DNA of 64,000 bases from Psychrobacter sp. (GTDB lineage: Bacteria; Pseudomonadota; Gammaproteobacteria; Pseudomonadales; Moraxellaceae), in contig JAGLBE010000003.1 in assembly GCA_018260445.1 (NCBI GenBank), positions 104,863-168,862 on the forward strand, written 5' to 3'. Every line of letters starts with the position of its first letter. Position 1 is the first letter of the stretch. The notes under the pieces were generated by a model, which saw only the letters and a program-made list of their open reading frames with translations, was not told where the DNA came from and made no database searches. Both the position numbers and the translations under genes were made by a program. Shown piece after piece: positions 1-8,541 of the stretch.

Positions 1-159
1 CGTTGGCATCGCATCAAAGGTCTTTTGCTCGACAAACTTACCGGCAAAACGATGCCCCAGCTCACGCAATACCGCATGCTGCGGGTTAGGCTGTTGACCG
101 CCTGCATTGGCAGCTTGACTATCTTGCGTCGCTTTTTTATTGTCCACTACTGTCACCAT
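1..159 (-). CDS. nuoCD: NADH-quinone oxidoreductase subunit C/D, N-terminal part
   Basis: Partial gene running off the left edge of the window; only about 53 N-terminal residues are present. The frame opens with ATG at 159 and reads MVTVVDNKKATQDSQAAN, followed by a segment (RELGHRFAGKFVEQKTFDAM) that resembles the start of the NuoC domain of fused NuoCD proteins. Subunit C/D forms part of the peripheral arm of respiratory complex I, next to the quinone site. It follows nuoB on the same strand after about 60 bp, which is the standard nuoA-nuoB-nuoC(D) order. Fusion to NuoD is inferred from the family pattern in this group and cannot be seen here. Confidence 0.7.
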   Translation of the reverse strand, partial: MVTVVDNKKATQDSQAANAGGQQPNPQHAVLRELGHRFAGKFVEQKTFDAMPT

Positions 160-218
160 GTTTAGCGATTACCTTAAAGTCATTGATAGTTATAACACAT
201 AGCCTATACGTCAAGTTA

Positions 219-887
219 TCAAATACTGTCCGGGCTACGTAAGTTTTTAACGGCAATGCGATCCGCCTGCTTGCGGTCACGCTCCGGTAACATTTGCGGT
301 TGATAAATGCCTTGATCATTGACATACGCGCCAAGCGGTCTACGCTCTTTAGAAATCGATTCTTGCAGTAACATTAATCCTTGAATCAAAGCCTCAGGAC
401 GTGGCGGACAACCAGGCACATAGACATCGACAGGGATAATTTTATCCACGCCTTGCACCACCGAATAAATGTCATACATCCCGCCAGAATTGGCGCAAGC
501 CCCCATCGAAATGACCCATTTTGGCTCTAGCATTTGTTCATACAAACGCTGAATAACCGGTGCCATTTTAATAAAACAGGTACCTGCCACAATCATCACG
601 TCCGCCTGACGTGGCGAGGCCCGAATCACTTCTGCGCCAAAGCGCGATAAATCGTGCACTGCGGTGAGCGTCGTGGCATATTCTACATAACAACAGGAAG
701 TACCAAAATTAAACGGCCAAAGCGAATGTTTGCGGCCCCAATTGGCCGACGCATGCACCATATCTTCTAGCTTGCCCATAAACACATTGCGGTTAACCTC
801 ATCGTCAATCGGGTTGTTAACGGTCTGTCTGGTTTGAGCAGGATAGGCCTCTGCATCAGGATTGGCACGGGTTAGCGTATATTTCAT
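219..887 (-). CDS. nuoB: NADH-quinone oxidoreductase subunit B
   Basis: NuoB/PSST subunit of complex I, which carries the terminal [4Fe-4S] cluster N2 that hands electrons to ubiquinone at the membrane interface. The 222-residue protein matches the usual length and is very close to enterobacterial NuoB through most of its length. Cluster ligands are visible as the adjacent pair C65-C66 (SCCYVEY), C131 ([11 protein letters not shown]) and C160 (VPGCPPRPE). The start at 887 is preceded by AAGGG. The gene lies 9 bp downstream of nuoA and about 60 bp upstream of nuoCD, so the three are probably cotranscribed. No missing residues are seen. Confidence 0.97.
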   Translation of the reverse strand: MKYTLTRANPDAEAYPAQTRQTVNNPIDDEVNRNVFMGKLEDMVHASANWGRKHSLWPFNFGTSCCYVEYATTLTAVHDLSRFGAEVIRASPRQADVMIVAGTCFIKMAPVIQRLYEQMLEPKWVISMGACANSGGMYDIYSVVQGVDKIIPVDVYVPGCPPRPEALIQGLMLLQESISKERRPLGAYVNDQGIYQPQMLPERDRKQADRIAVKNLRSPDSI

Positions 888-896
888 GATTGACCC

Positions 897-1619
897 TTAT
901 GAAGACGATTTGGCAGAGGAGGACCTAGAGGGCGTTGCTGCTTTGGCAAGTAAGGCGGGTTGCGACGGCGTTGTCGGCATTGTCGGTATTGTCTTGGCAG
1001 ATGTTGATACACTGCCAACAGGCGCTGCAAAATCGACAGAGGTGATTTGACCGGTGCTATTGATATGGTCAACGTTAGCAAGGTGGCGTTTATTGGCCGC
1101 AATATCATTTGATACGTTCACTTGACCGGACGACTGTGCCGGTACCTTGCCTGTGGGGTCGGTATGTAACTCATCTACGCCAGCAAATTTAGTAATGCTA
1201 GCAAGGTTAAAACCTGCTGGTGCTGCTGTCAAACGGGGTTTTTTACGCCGCTTATCCGCCGGTGACCAATCAATAGCACCCACGCTTAAGGCATATACCA
1301 GGCCAATTAATAAGTCGACCACAAAAATAACCACGGTGATATAACCCACCCAGCCGGCCTCTTTTACCGAGACTGCGTAGGCGTATAAATACAGCGCTTC
1401 TAAATCAAAAATAACAAAAAAGATAGCCACCAAATAAAATTTCGCCGACATACGAATACGGGCGTTGCCTGCTCCAACAACGCCCGATTCAAATACCTCT
1501 TCTTTTTCTAGACCTTGCGAGCGCCCGCCTAATAAGCGTGGCACCACCAGCATAAACACGACCAGAGCAATGGCCGCTAAAATAAAGGCTAATGCTGACC
1601 AATTAAAGGCAGACGTCAT
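897..1619 (-). CDS. nuoA: NADH-quinone oxidoreductase subunit A with long C-terminal tail
   Basis: Membrane subunit NuoA of complex I. Residues 1-137 form the family core with three hydrophobic segments (about 8-30, 63-85 and 90-115) and the conserved FESG and FDLEALYLYA motifs. The start at 1619 has GGAG 8 nt upstream. The protein is 240 residues, while family members are usually about 120-180. The extra 100 residues or so after the RRKKP stretch are hydrophilic and rich in Ser, Thr, Ala and Pro, with no recognisable domain. As first gene of the operon it heads nuoB and nuoCD. The core call is certain; the tail has no assigned role and could be a disordered extension on one side of the membrane. 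Confidence 0.95.
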   Translation of the reverse strand: MTSAFNWSALAFILAAIALVVFMLVVPRLLGGRSQGLEKEEVFESGVVGAGNARIRMSAKFYLVAIFFVIFDLEALYLYAYAVSVKEAGWVGYITVVIFVVDLLIGLVYALSVGAIDWSPADKRRKKPRLTAAPAGFNLASITKFAGVDELHTDPTGKVPAQSSGQVNVSNDIAANKRHLANVDHINSTGQITSVDFAAPVGSVSTSAKTIPTMPTTPSQPALLAKAATPSRSSSAKSSS

Positions 1620-2055
1620 GCGTGAATCTCCTCACCCGCTAGTCTCAAATCAAGATGCTAGCGACTTATTTAAGTTATCTTTTTTTATGCTTGCTAAACT
1701 TATGGTCTAATTGTTGCTACTTGGCAAAAACTGCCACTTAACTACTAAGTAAGTGTCAGTAAGCGATTCACTATACTGCTATTGCCAGCATCTTGGCCAG
1801 TATCTTGACAAAGCTTGACTATGAACAAGGCTATTATAAGCCAAAAGCCAAGGTAAAGCTAAATTTTAAGCAGGCAGTTTATGTACGTTGACCACAAACC
1901 CGCTATTGACAGCCTCGTTAATGTCGCTAATCTCTAAAAAGCCTTAAAAAAGGGCACTGCCATTATAGTTTTGCCAGTAAAAAACAACTAGAGTATTTTT
2001 TGTCTAGCGAATATTACCTTGGCTGGTATAAGCGCACTAGATTGCCTATTGCCTA
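1620..2055. other. Intergenic region upstream of the nuo operon
   Basis: About 435 bp between nuoA and the dcd stop codon. It should carry the nuo promoter on the minus strand. I see AT-rich stretches but no convincing -35/-10 pair, no gene and no clear terminator; open frames here are short and lack ribosome sites. Confidence 0.5.
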
Positions 2056-2631
2056 TCAGGCTTTGGGTAACGTCACCCCTTGTTGACCTTGATATTTACC
2101 GCCACGGTCTTTATAACTGGTTTCGCACACGTCATCGGCATCGCTTTGAAAAAACAGCATTTGCGCCACCCCTTCACCTGCATAAATACGGGCAGGCAAG
2201 GTGGTGGTGTTGCTGAACTCTAAGGTCACATGGCCTTCCCATTCGGGTTCTAGCGGGGTAACATTAACGATAATGCCACAGCGTGCATAGGTTGACTTGC
2301 CCAAGCAAATCGTCAACACATCACGAGGGATGCGAAAATACTCGACCGTACGCGCTAAGGCAAACGAGTTAGGCGGAATGATACACTCATCGCCCACAAT
2401 GTCAATAAAGCTATTTTCATCAAAGTTTTTGGGGTCGACAATCGCCGAATGCACGTTGGTAAACACTTTAAATTCACGCGCGCAGCGCACATCATAGCCG
2501 TAACTTGAGGTACCATAACTGACCAGTTTGTCACCTGCGTCATTAAAACGTACTTGGCCGGCTTCAAATGGCGCAATCATGGCATGCTCTACAGCCATCT
2601 TGCGAATCCAGCGGTCTGATTTAATTGACAT
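2056..2631 (-). CDS. dcd: dCTP deaminase
   Basis: Deaminates dCTP to dUTP, the main route to dTTP precursors in gammaproteobacteria; cytosolic homotrimer. The 191-residue length is typical. Family motifs are clear: [14 protein letters not shown] near residue 40, [21 protein letters not shown] with the catalytic Glu, LEFSNTT, and the C-terminal [11 protein letters not shown] that closes over the nucleotide. The start at 2631 has AGGA 6 nt upstream. The gene lies in the same neighbourhood as apbC and metG, recalling the metG-mrp-udk-dcd grouping of enterobacteria, but a DUF2804 gene sits between dcd and apbC here. Confidence 0.96.
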   Translation of the reverse strand: MSIKSDRWIRKMAVEHAMIAPFEAGQVRFNDAGDKLVSYGTSSYGYDVRCAREFKVFTNVHSAIVDPKNFDENSFIDIVGDECIIPPNSFALARTVEYFRIPRDVLTICLGKSTYARCGIIVNVTPLEPEWEGHVTLEFSNTTTLPARIYAGEGVAQMLFFQSDADDVCETSYKDRGGKYQGQQGVTLPKA

Positions 2632-2847
2632 AGTCTATCCTAATAGTTAAAAAAATGGCACATTATAGAGTATATTAGCGTTAAACCGCTATTCCAAATG
2701 ATAGACCATAACGTGTATTGCTTAACACTTGAGTCACTTCATGACTGTATTTGTCTGGTCGAAAGAGCTTGATACGCGGTAAATTAAATAAAATAGTATT
2801 TATCATTTTTCCCTTAGGGACGAGTTTTGCATTAGCCAATAAATCCC

Positions 2848-3945
2848 CTACCACTTGGCAAAATGGTCTTCTGCCAGCCCCAGTACCTTATCCAGCCTAA
2901 TCATCGCATCGCCCATGTCTATAACGCCTGAATATTCCCCTATCCATTGCTCAAAGATACTGGCAATCACCCCAAAGTTATCGGTTTTTTTGTACACCTT
3001 AATGGGCTTAAAGGTTAAGTCAATAGTCACGGTGCTCCAGCCTAGGTTTTGATGTTGGATAGTCCATAGTTTGTTGTCACGCTCATTGCTTAGATGCTTA
3101 GGTTTACGGCTTTCATCTCGGCAAAAGAATACTGGCGGTAAATAGAAAATCTGCCCCTCAAGCCAGCATGCATTCTCGCTCACGCCTGTCTCGTTAACCC
3201 CCATCGATAAATTAAGCATAAAATGGCGATTGTCGGCCAATGTGGTATTAATACATGCCCAAAACCAATTGGTGATATGGCGCATAAAACCCAGTGTCCA
3301 GTCTAGGTTAGCCAGTGTATTGGGATTAAACATAATACGCTGCTGAGTTTGCTGATTAAAACCATTCGCGTTATTTGCCGTCTGTTTAAGATGCAGTGTG
3401 CCAATAACCTGTAACGGCTCTTTTTGGGTAAACGTCCAGCCGCGCCGCCCTGACGGGGTGCATACGGCTAATGGGGCCTTGCCTCGGCTTAGGGTCGCCT
3501 CAATACGCACGATGTCGCTATTCAAGGTTAAACCGACGCTGAGCGGCGTAAACGTCAGTTTTAGGGTCAGCATGGGGTGGCTAAAGCGGATGGTGCCGTG
3601 TTGATGGTCACCCGTAAATTTGGAGCCATACGATAACGGTCTTATAGCCTCAACCACCTCTAAATGCCCGCTATCGTCGTTATAACTATAGACAAACGCA
3701 CTACTGGCAAGCTTAATTGTTGCGACTGCAATACACACCCGATAAGGCGGATGTATCAATTGAATAAAGGCAAATTGATTGGCCTTAATGCGTTTGCGCC
3801 ATGTGGCAACTGGTTTTTGTGATAATAAATGACTGTGATAATCCAAGTAATTTATGGTATTTACCTGGGCAAAGATACCAAATTGGGGCTGTCCGTCTTT
3901 GATAAGTTTATCTATGCTCGATAGCCTGATATCTGCCCGCGCCAT
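2848..3945 (-). CDS. DUF2804 domain-containing protein
   Basis: The 365-residue protein matches what I recall of the uncharacterised DUF2804 family. The best landmark is the DWTLGFMRHITNWFWA stretch near residues 214-229, followed by LNLSMGVNETG and a segment with alternating beta-type hydrophobicity. Family members occur mostly as single genes, and I know of no established function. There is no signal peptide or membrane segment. The start at 3945 has GAGG 8 nt upstream. It is transcribed in the same direction as dcd and apbC but with gaps of about 90-215 bp, so an operon is not obvious. Confidence 0.75.
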   Translation of the reverse strand: MARADIRLSSIDKLIKDGQPQFGIFAQVNTINYLDYHSHLLSQKPVATWRKRIKANQFAFIQLIHPPYRVCIAVATIKLASSAFVYSYNDDSGHLEVVEAIRPLSYGSKFTGDHQHGTIRFSHPMLTLKLTFTPLSVGLTLNSDIVRIEATLSRGKAPLAVCTPSGRRGWTFTQKEPLQVIGTLHLKQTANNANGFNQQTQQRIMFNPNTLANLDWTLGFMRHITNWFWACINTTLADNRHFMLNLSMGVNETGVSENACWLEGQIFYLPPVFFCRDESRKPKHLSNERDNKLWTIQHQNLGWSTVTIDLTFKPIKVYKKTDNFGVIASIFEQWIGEYSGVIDMGDAMIRLDKVLGLAEDHFAKW

Positions 3946-4032
3946 GACAACATCCTCGTGAATACCGTTAAACAGATGACAGCTAAACTGTTCAAATGAT
4001 TAGTAAACAGACTCTACAAATAGACCGATTGC

Positions 4033-5376
4033 TTAAAAGATACGCCCATCATCACGCACCTTCGCAAACTTTGCGATATTCGCGGCTATATTTTTGGCAA
4101 TATCAAGGTAAAACTTGGCATAGTCATCGCCTGCGCCTCCATTGGCTATCACACTCGGCTCGCCCTTATCAACTTGGGCGCGAATGGCGCTGGCTAACGG
4201 CAATTGACCTAATAGGGGCACTTGGTATCTTTGTGCAATCGTGTCGCCGCCGCCTGCGCCAAATATCGCCTCACTATGACCACAATTTGAGCAGGTATGC
4301 AGCGCCATATTTTCAACCACCCCTATCACCGGAATATGGGTTTTGTTAAACATCTCAATACCTTTTTGAGCATCCATTAAGGCGATGTGCTGCGGCGTGG
4401 TGACGATAATCGCCCCAGTGACTGGGATACGCTGTGCCAAGGTCAGCTGGATATCGCCAGTACCCGGCGGCATATCAATCACCAAATAATCCAGCGTTGG
4501 CCAATTGGTATGACCAAACAGTTGCATTAAGGCGCCCGTCGCTTTGGGGCCACGCCACGCTACAGGGGTATTATCGCCATCAAGCAAGTTGCCAATCGAT
4601 AGCATTGCCAAACCGTGCGCCGCAATGGGCACAAATTGTTGGTTTTCAAGCTCAGGTTTAACGCCCGCCACGCCCAACATGGTCGGTATAGAAGGGCCAT
4701 AAATATCGGCATCCAAGATGCCCACTTTGTTGCCCAGCTTTTGCAGCGCAAGGGCGATATTCACCGTGGTGGTCGATTTACCCACCCCGCCTTTACCCGA
4801 TGCCACCACAATAATATGCCGAATACGCGGATGTGGCTGTAGACTGGCTTGGGTGGGCGCAGGTTTAGCAATGGGCGGTTCGTTGTTAGTATTAGGGTTA
4901 TTTATAGCAGTCGCCTTATTGCTATCCCCTTGACCTAATTGAAGAGATTGCTTTGCTGCTGGCAGCGCAGTGGGTAACACGGTAGCATCGGTTACTTTAG
5001 GCAACTGCTTGGGTAGCGTTTGGGTGTTTTTGGCGCCAGTATTTTTTTTAGAAGCAGCGCCTTGAGGCGCCGTTGCAGCGGATGTTTTAGACGGCAAACT
5101 GACATTTAAATTCACTTCTTTAATACCATGCAAGTGCAATTGCTGACTTAACTCTCGGTGGATTTTTTCGGGGTTAGCATCTGCTGGTAACCGCAAATCC
5201 AGCGTCACGGATGTGCCTTGACGTTGCAGACTCGTCACCATAGGGGCAATGCTTTTATTATCAATATGATAGCCCAATAACACTTTGTCTAAAGCGGTGT
5301 CCATTTGCGCACTGTCGTTTGCAGTTTGTCTGTCATTACTGGTATTTTTGGTCGATTTTTTAATAAAACTAAACAT
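4033..5376 (-). CDS. apbC: Mrp/ApbC-family iron-sulfur carrier ATPase
   Basis: P-loop ATPase of the Mrp/NBP35 type that binds and delivers [4Fe-4S] clusters to apo-proteins in the cytosol. The first 100 residues or so resemble a MIP18/DUF59-type domain, followed by a Pro/Asn/Ala-rich linker of about 90 residues. The ATPase domain begins at IIVVASGKGGVGKST (deviant Walker A) and carries the family CxxC pair in CSNCGH. I choose ATG at 5376 (MFSFIKK), which has GAGG just upstream, over the GTG at 5403. The protein is 447 residues, longer than the usual 350-380 because of the linker. metG lies beyond the ketone-body genes. Confidence 0.92.
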   Translation of the reverse strand: MFSFIKKSTKNTSNDRQTANDSAQMDTALDKVLLGYHIDNKSIAPMVTSLQRQGTSVTLDLRLPADANPEKIHRELSQQLHLHGIKEVNLNVSLPSKTSAATAPQGAASKKNTGAKNTQTLPKQLPKVTDATVLPTALPAAKQSLQLGQGDSNKATAINNPNTNNEPPIAKPAPTQASLQPHPRIRHIIVVASGKGGVGKSTTTVNIALALQKLGNKVGILDADIYGPSIPTMLGVAGVKPELENQQFVPIAAHGLAMLSIGNLLDGDNTPVAWRGPKATGALMQLFGHTNWPTLDYLVIDMPPGTGDIQLTLAQRIPVTGAIIVTTPQHIALMDAQKGIEMFNKTHIPVIGVVENMALHTCSNCGHSEAIFGAGGGDTIAQRYQVPLLGQLPLASAIRAQVDKGEPSVIANGGAGDDYAKFYLDIAKNIAANIAKFAKVRDDGRIF

Positions 5377-5634
5377 GGTTGCCTCGTCGCCTTGCTGTCG
5401 CACTTACCATTTGTCATGATGTCATGCATTCAACCGGCTAGTGTAGCTGATTTTGGGTGACAACAAAACCAAGAACGTGTTGCATATTCGCAGTTTAGCC
5501 CAATCTCAATAAAGCACAGATACTCACAATCCTTCACCAAAGCCGTCAGCCAATCCGTCAGCCAATCTATGTTAGTGAATCGCATTTTAATCAGCACCCG
5601 CTTTAGTTTTTAAAGCATCTCATTCATCAACTGG

Positions 5635-6432
5635 TTAATTCATAAACCAGCCATGACTTGCGACAATAGACTGCCCAGTGAACACATTGGTGGGAAAAGC
5701 GGCCAAAAACAGTGCCAGTTGCGCAATATCTTCGGTGCTGGTAAATTCTTTATCAACGGTATTCACCAACATAATGTCGTTAACCACCTCTTCTTCGCTG
5801 ATGCCTTTTTCTTTGGCTTGTTCAGGAATTTGCTTTTCGACCAAAGGCGTTTTTACAAACCCGGGGCAAATAACATGCGCGCGCACATTGTATTCTGCGC
5901 CCTCTTTTGCTAAGACTCGGCACAACCCTAACAAGCCATGTTTGGCCGTGACATACGGCGCTTTGTATAACGATGCCTCGTGCGAGTGCACTGAGCCCAT
6001 ATAAATGACGGTGCCGGTATTGTCGTTAGTGTACATATATTGCAATGCCGCTTTGGTGGTTAAAAAAGCGCCATCTAGATGAATGGCCTGCATTTTTTTC
6101 CAATCGGCAAACTCTAGCTTATGAATAGGGTTAATAATCTGGATGCCCGCATTGGACACTAAAATATCAATGCTGCCAAACTCGTCCACCAACGCCTTGA
6201 CCCCGTCATTCACCGCCGATTCTGAGGTGACGTCCATCGCAATCGCCAGTGCTTTGCCGCCTTTGTCTTTAATAGCATCAACGGTTTTTTGTGCCGCCTC
6301 CAAATTAATATCGGCAATGCCTACCGCTGCCCCAGCTTGGGCAAAGGTTACGGCGATATCCTTGCCGATGCCACTTGCCGACCCGGTAACCAACGCAACT
6401 TTTCCGCTTAAATCTTGGTTTAATGACGTCAT
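5635..6432 (-). CDS. 3-hydroxybutyrate dehydrogenase
   Basis: Short-chain dehydrogenase that interconverts 3-hydroxybutyrate and acetoacetate with NAD. The 265-residue protein has the TGSASGIG cofactor motif (residues 16-23), NAG at about 94-96, catalytic S147, Y160 and K164 (YVTAK), and the [15 protein letters not shown] ending typical of bacterial D-3-hydroxybutyrate dehydrogenases. It is the last gene of a scoA-scoB-dehydrogenase set on one strand, which supports the substrate: the dehydrogenase makes acetoacetate and the CoA transferase activates it. The AAGG before the start is a little distant. The common symbols are bdhA or hbdH; I leave the symbol open. Confidence 0.92.
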   Translation of the reverse strand: MTSLNQDLSGKVALVTGSASGIGKDIAVTFAQAGAAVGIADINLEAAQKTVDAIKDKGGKALAIAMDVTSESAVNDGVKALVDEFGSIDILVSNAGIQIINPIHKLEFADWKKMQAIHLDGAFLTTKAALQYMYTNDNTGTVIYMGSVHSHEASLYKAPYVTAKHGLLGLCRVLAKEGAEYNVRAHVICPGFVKTPLVEKQIPEQAKEKGISEEEVVNDIMLVNTVDKEFTSTEDIAQLALFLAAFPTNVFTGQSIVASHGWFMN

Positions 6433-6607
6433 GATGAATGATACCTTATGTATTGTTTAATGATTAGGGTTTATGATTTAAGGTTTTAGGTCTTTAATTT
6501 AGTCGTTCATATGGGTTTTATATTGGGTTTAATAAATAAAACAATCACCAGTCTATATAAGATGGATTCAGCCGATGCGGGCATCTATCTCACTTGTCAT
6601 CTTAATG

Positions 6608-6641
6608 AGCATTAGTAAGCATTAGTAAGCATTAGTGAGCA
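6608..6641. repeat. Three tandem 10-bp repeats at the scoB end
   Basis: AGCATTAGTA is repeated three times (the third ends in G) and overlaps the last codons and stop of scoB. It is a short direct repeat like others in this window; no function is evident. Confidence 0.8.
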
Positions 6642-7276
6642 ATTGCCACTGGGGTTTTTTGCTGCAACTCTTCAAAGCTTACCCCCTCTGCCAGCTCTAC
6701 CAGCTTTAGCCCTCTTTTGCCCGGGCTAACGTCGGTCACATCGAGCACGGCCAGCTCGGTAATAATACGGTCAACCACTTTTTGTCCGGTTAACGGCAAT
6801 TGACACTCGGCCAATATTTTGGGCTCACCATGTTTATTAACTTGCTCCATCAGCACAATCACCCGTTGCACGCCGGCCACTAAGTCCATAGCGCCGCCCA
6901 TGCCTTTGACCATCTTGCCAGGAATCATCCAATTGGCTAAATCGCCTTGCTCTGACACTTCCATAGCCCCAAGAATCGCCAGATTAACGTGTCCGCCTCG
7001 AATCATGGCAAACGACGTTGAGCTGGCAAAAAAACTGGCGCCGGGTTCTGCGGTCACCGTTTGTTTGCCTGCGTTGATTAAGTCTGGGTCGACGTTGTCT
7101 TGTGTGGGAAACTCACCAATGCCCAACAAGCCATTTTCAGATTGTAGCCAAACGTCCACACCTTCGGGAATATAATTGGCCACCAGCGTGGGTAGTCCAA
7201 TGCCTAGGTTGACATAAAATCCATCTTGTAACTCTTTGGCAGCCCGTTGTGCCATTTGCTCTCTTGACCATGCCAT
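6632..7276 (-). CDS. scoB: 3-oxoacid CoA-transferase subunit B
   Basis: Beta subunit of a succinyl-CoA:3-ketoacid CoA transferase, which activates acetoacetate to acetoacetyl-CoA. The 214-residue length fits. The catalytic glutamate is E47 in SENGLLGIG, preceded by the [11 protein letters not shown] motif. AAGGA precedes the start at 7276. It follows scoA after about 120 bp and precedes the hydroxybutyrate dehydrogenase by about 200 bp on the same strand. The pair is similar to AtoDA, so acyl specificity cannot be fixed from sequence alone, but the linked dehydrogenase favours acetoacetate. Confidence 0.93.
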   Translation of the reverse strand: MAWSREQMAQRAAKELQDGFYVNLGIGLPTLVANYIPEGVDVWLQSENGLLGIGEFPTQDNVDPDLINAGKQTVTAEPGASFFASSTSFAMIRGGHVNLAILGAMEVSEQGDLANWMIPGKMVKGMGGAMDLVAGVQRVIVLMEQVNKHGEPKILAECQLPLTGQKVVDRIITELAVLDVTDVSPGKRGLKLVELAEGVSFEELQQKTPVAIAH

Positions 7277-7398
7277 AGTCCTGTTCCTTATTGATAGTAA
7301 TAGTCTGTTTTTTAACTGTTATCTGCTAATATCTACTAAATTTTATTTATCAGCGCATGACTTCTAACCGCAGCTTTGTCACCGTCAATAGCAAATAG

Positions 7399-8100
7399 CT
7401 ACTGCTTCACCGTCACTTTTTCAATGCGTTTTTCTGGATTGCGGTTAAGGATGATGCGCTGCACAAAAATGCCTGGCAAATGGATGGCGTCCGCATCTAG
7501 CTCGCCAATTTCCACGATTTCTTCCACTTCTGCCACGGTTATTTTGCCAGCCATGGCACAATCGGGATTAAAGTTACGCGCGGTTTTATTAAACATTAAA
7601 TTGCCTGCTTTATCCGCCTTTTGCGCTTTTACTAAGGCAATATCGGCGGTGAGGGCATGCTCCAAAATATAGGTGCGCCCATTAAATTCACGGCTCTCTT
7701 TACCCTCTGCCACTTGCGTGCCCACCCCAGTGGCAGTATAAAACGCCGGAATACCAGCGCCGCCCGCCCGTAGTTTTTCGGCCAAAGTGCCTTGCGGTGT
7801 GAGCTCCACATCCAGCTCGCCGCCTAAAAACTGGCGTTCAAACTCTTTGTTTTCGCCCACATACGAGGCAATCATTTTTTTGATTTGCCGAGTGTTTAAT
7901 AATAAGCCTAGGCCAAAATCATCCACGCCAGCGTTGTTACTGATGCAGGTTAGCTCTTTAACCCCACTGTCTCTTAGCGCTACAATTAAGGCCTCAGGAA
8001 TACCGCACAGCCCAAAGCCGCCAATGGCTAACGTTTGCCCGTCTTTTATGATGTCTTGTAAAGCCTGTTCGGCGCTGTCATAAATTTTTGATTGACTCAT
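7399..8100 (-). CDS. scoA: 3-oxoacid CoA-transferase subunit A
   Basis: Alpha subunit of the same CoA transferase. The 233-residue protein begins with the family hallmark [13 protein letters not shown] (about residues 27-39), the glycine-rich loop that binds CoA, and contains ISNNAG and the FNPDCAMAG region. A strong AAGGAG lies 7 nt before the start at 8100. It is the first gene of the minus-strand ketone-body set, so the promoter should lie in the 440-bp gap shared with the divergent metG. That gap also holds two tandem-repeat tracts. Confidence 0.94.
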   Translation of the reverse strand: MSQSKIYDSAEQALQDIIKDGQTLAIGGFGLCGIPEALIVALRDSGVKELTCISNNAGVDDFGLGLLLNTRQIKKMIASYVGENKEFERQFLGGELDVELTPQGTLAEKLRAGGAGIPAFYTATGVGTQVAEGKESREFNGRTYILEHALTADIALVKAQKADKAGNLMFNKTARNFNPDCAMAGKITVAEVEEIVEIGELDADAIHLPGIFVQRIILNRNPEKRIEKVTVKQ

Positions 8101-8128
8101 TATTCTCTCCTTGATGGCATCTGCCTAA

Positions 8129-8158
8129 AAAAATAAAAATAAAAATAAAAATAAAAAT
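8129..8158. repeat. AAAAAT hexamer tract
   Basis: About five AAAAAT units in the scoA upstream region, some 30 bp before the scoA start codon. A simple repeat this close to the ribosome site could vary in length by slippage and alter spacing of promoter elements; that effect is inferred. Confidence 0.75.
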
Positions 8159-8187
8159 GAACAGCAACTATTTTATTGGCGATGTAT

Positions 8188-8247
8188 TGTCTGTTTACTG
8201 TCTGTTTACTGTCTGTTTACTGTCTGTTTACTGTCTGTTTACTGTCT
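8188..8247. repeat. 11-bp tandem repeat, five copies
   Basis: Five exact copies of TGTCTGTTTAC plus a partial sixth, in the divergent gap between scoA and metG. The array lies about 90-150 bp upstream of scoA and 300 bp upstream of metG. No protein is encoded. Confidence 0.9.
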
Positions 8248-8541
8248 ATGCATGGCCTACTCTAGTGATGATTCAATCACCAAGCGTGGCTAGTTGATTA
8301 GCAATAGTCTAGCTTAAAAACAGCATAAATTTATGACAAGGTACAATTGTTAACCAAATTTTACCACCGACTTTACAGGATGGTTTCGCGCTTATTTCGC
8401 GCTTATCTCGTGATGCCCAACCCACTATGAGACGCTCAGTCTCTAGGTAAATTCCCATTTTCAAATGATTTACGGTATCATAGGCGGATATTTTAAATCC
8501 AACTTAGCCACTCCAAATTTATAAACCTAATAGGTGATTTT

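Noticed and set aside
8188-8247. CRISPR-like array
   Set aside because: Units are adjacent 11-bp repeats without spacers.
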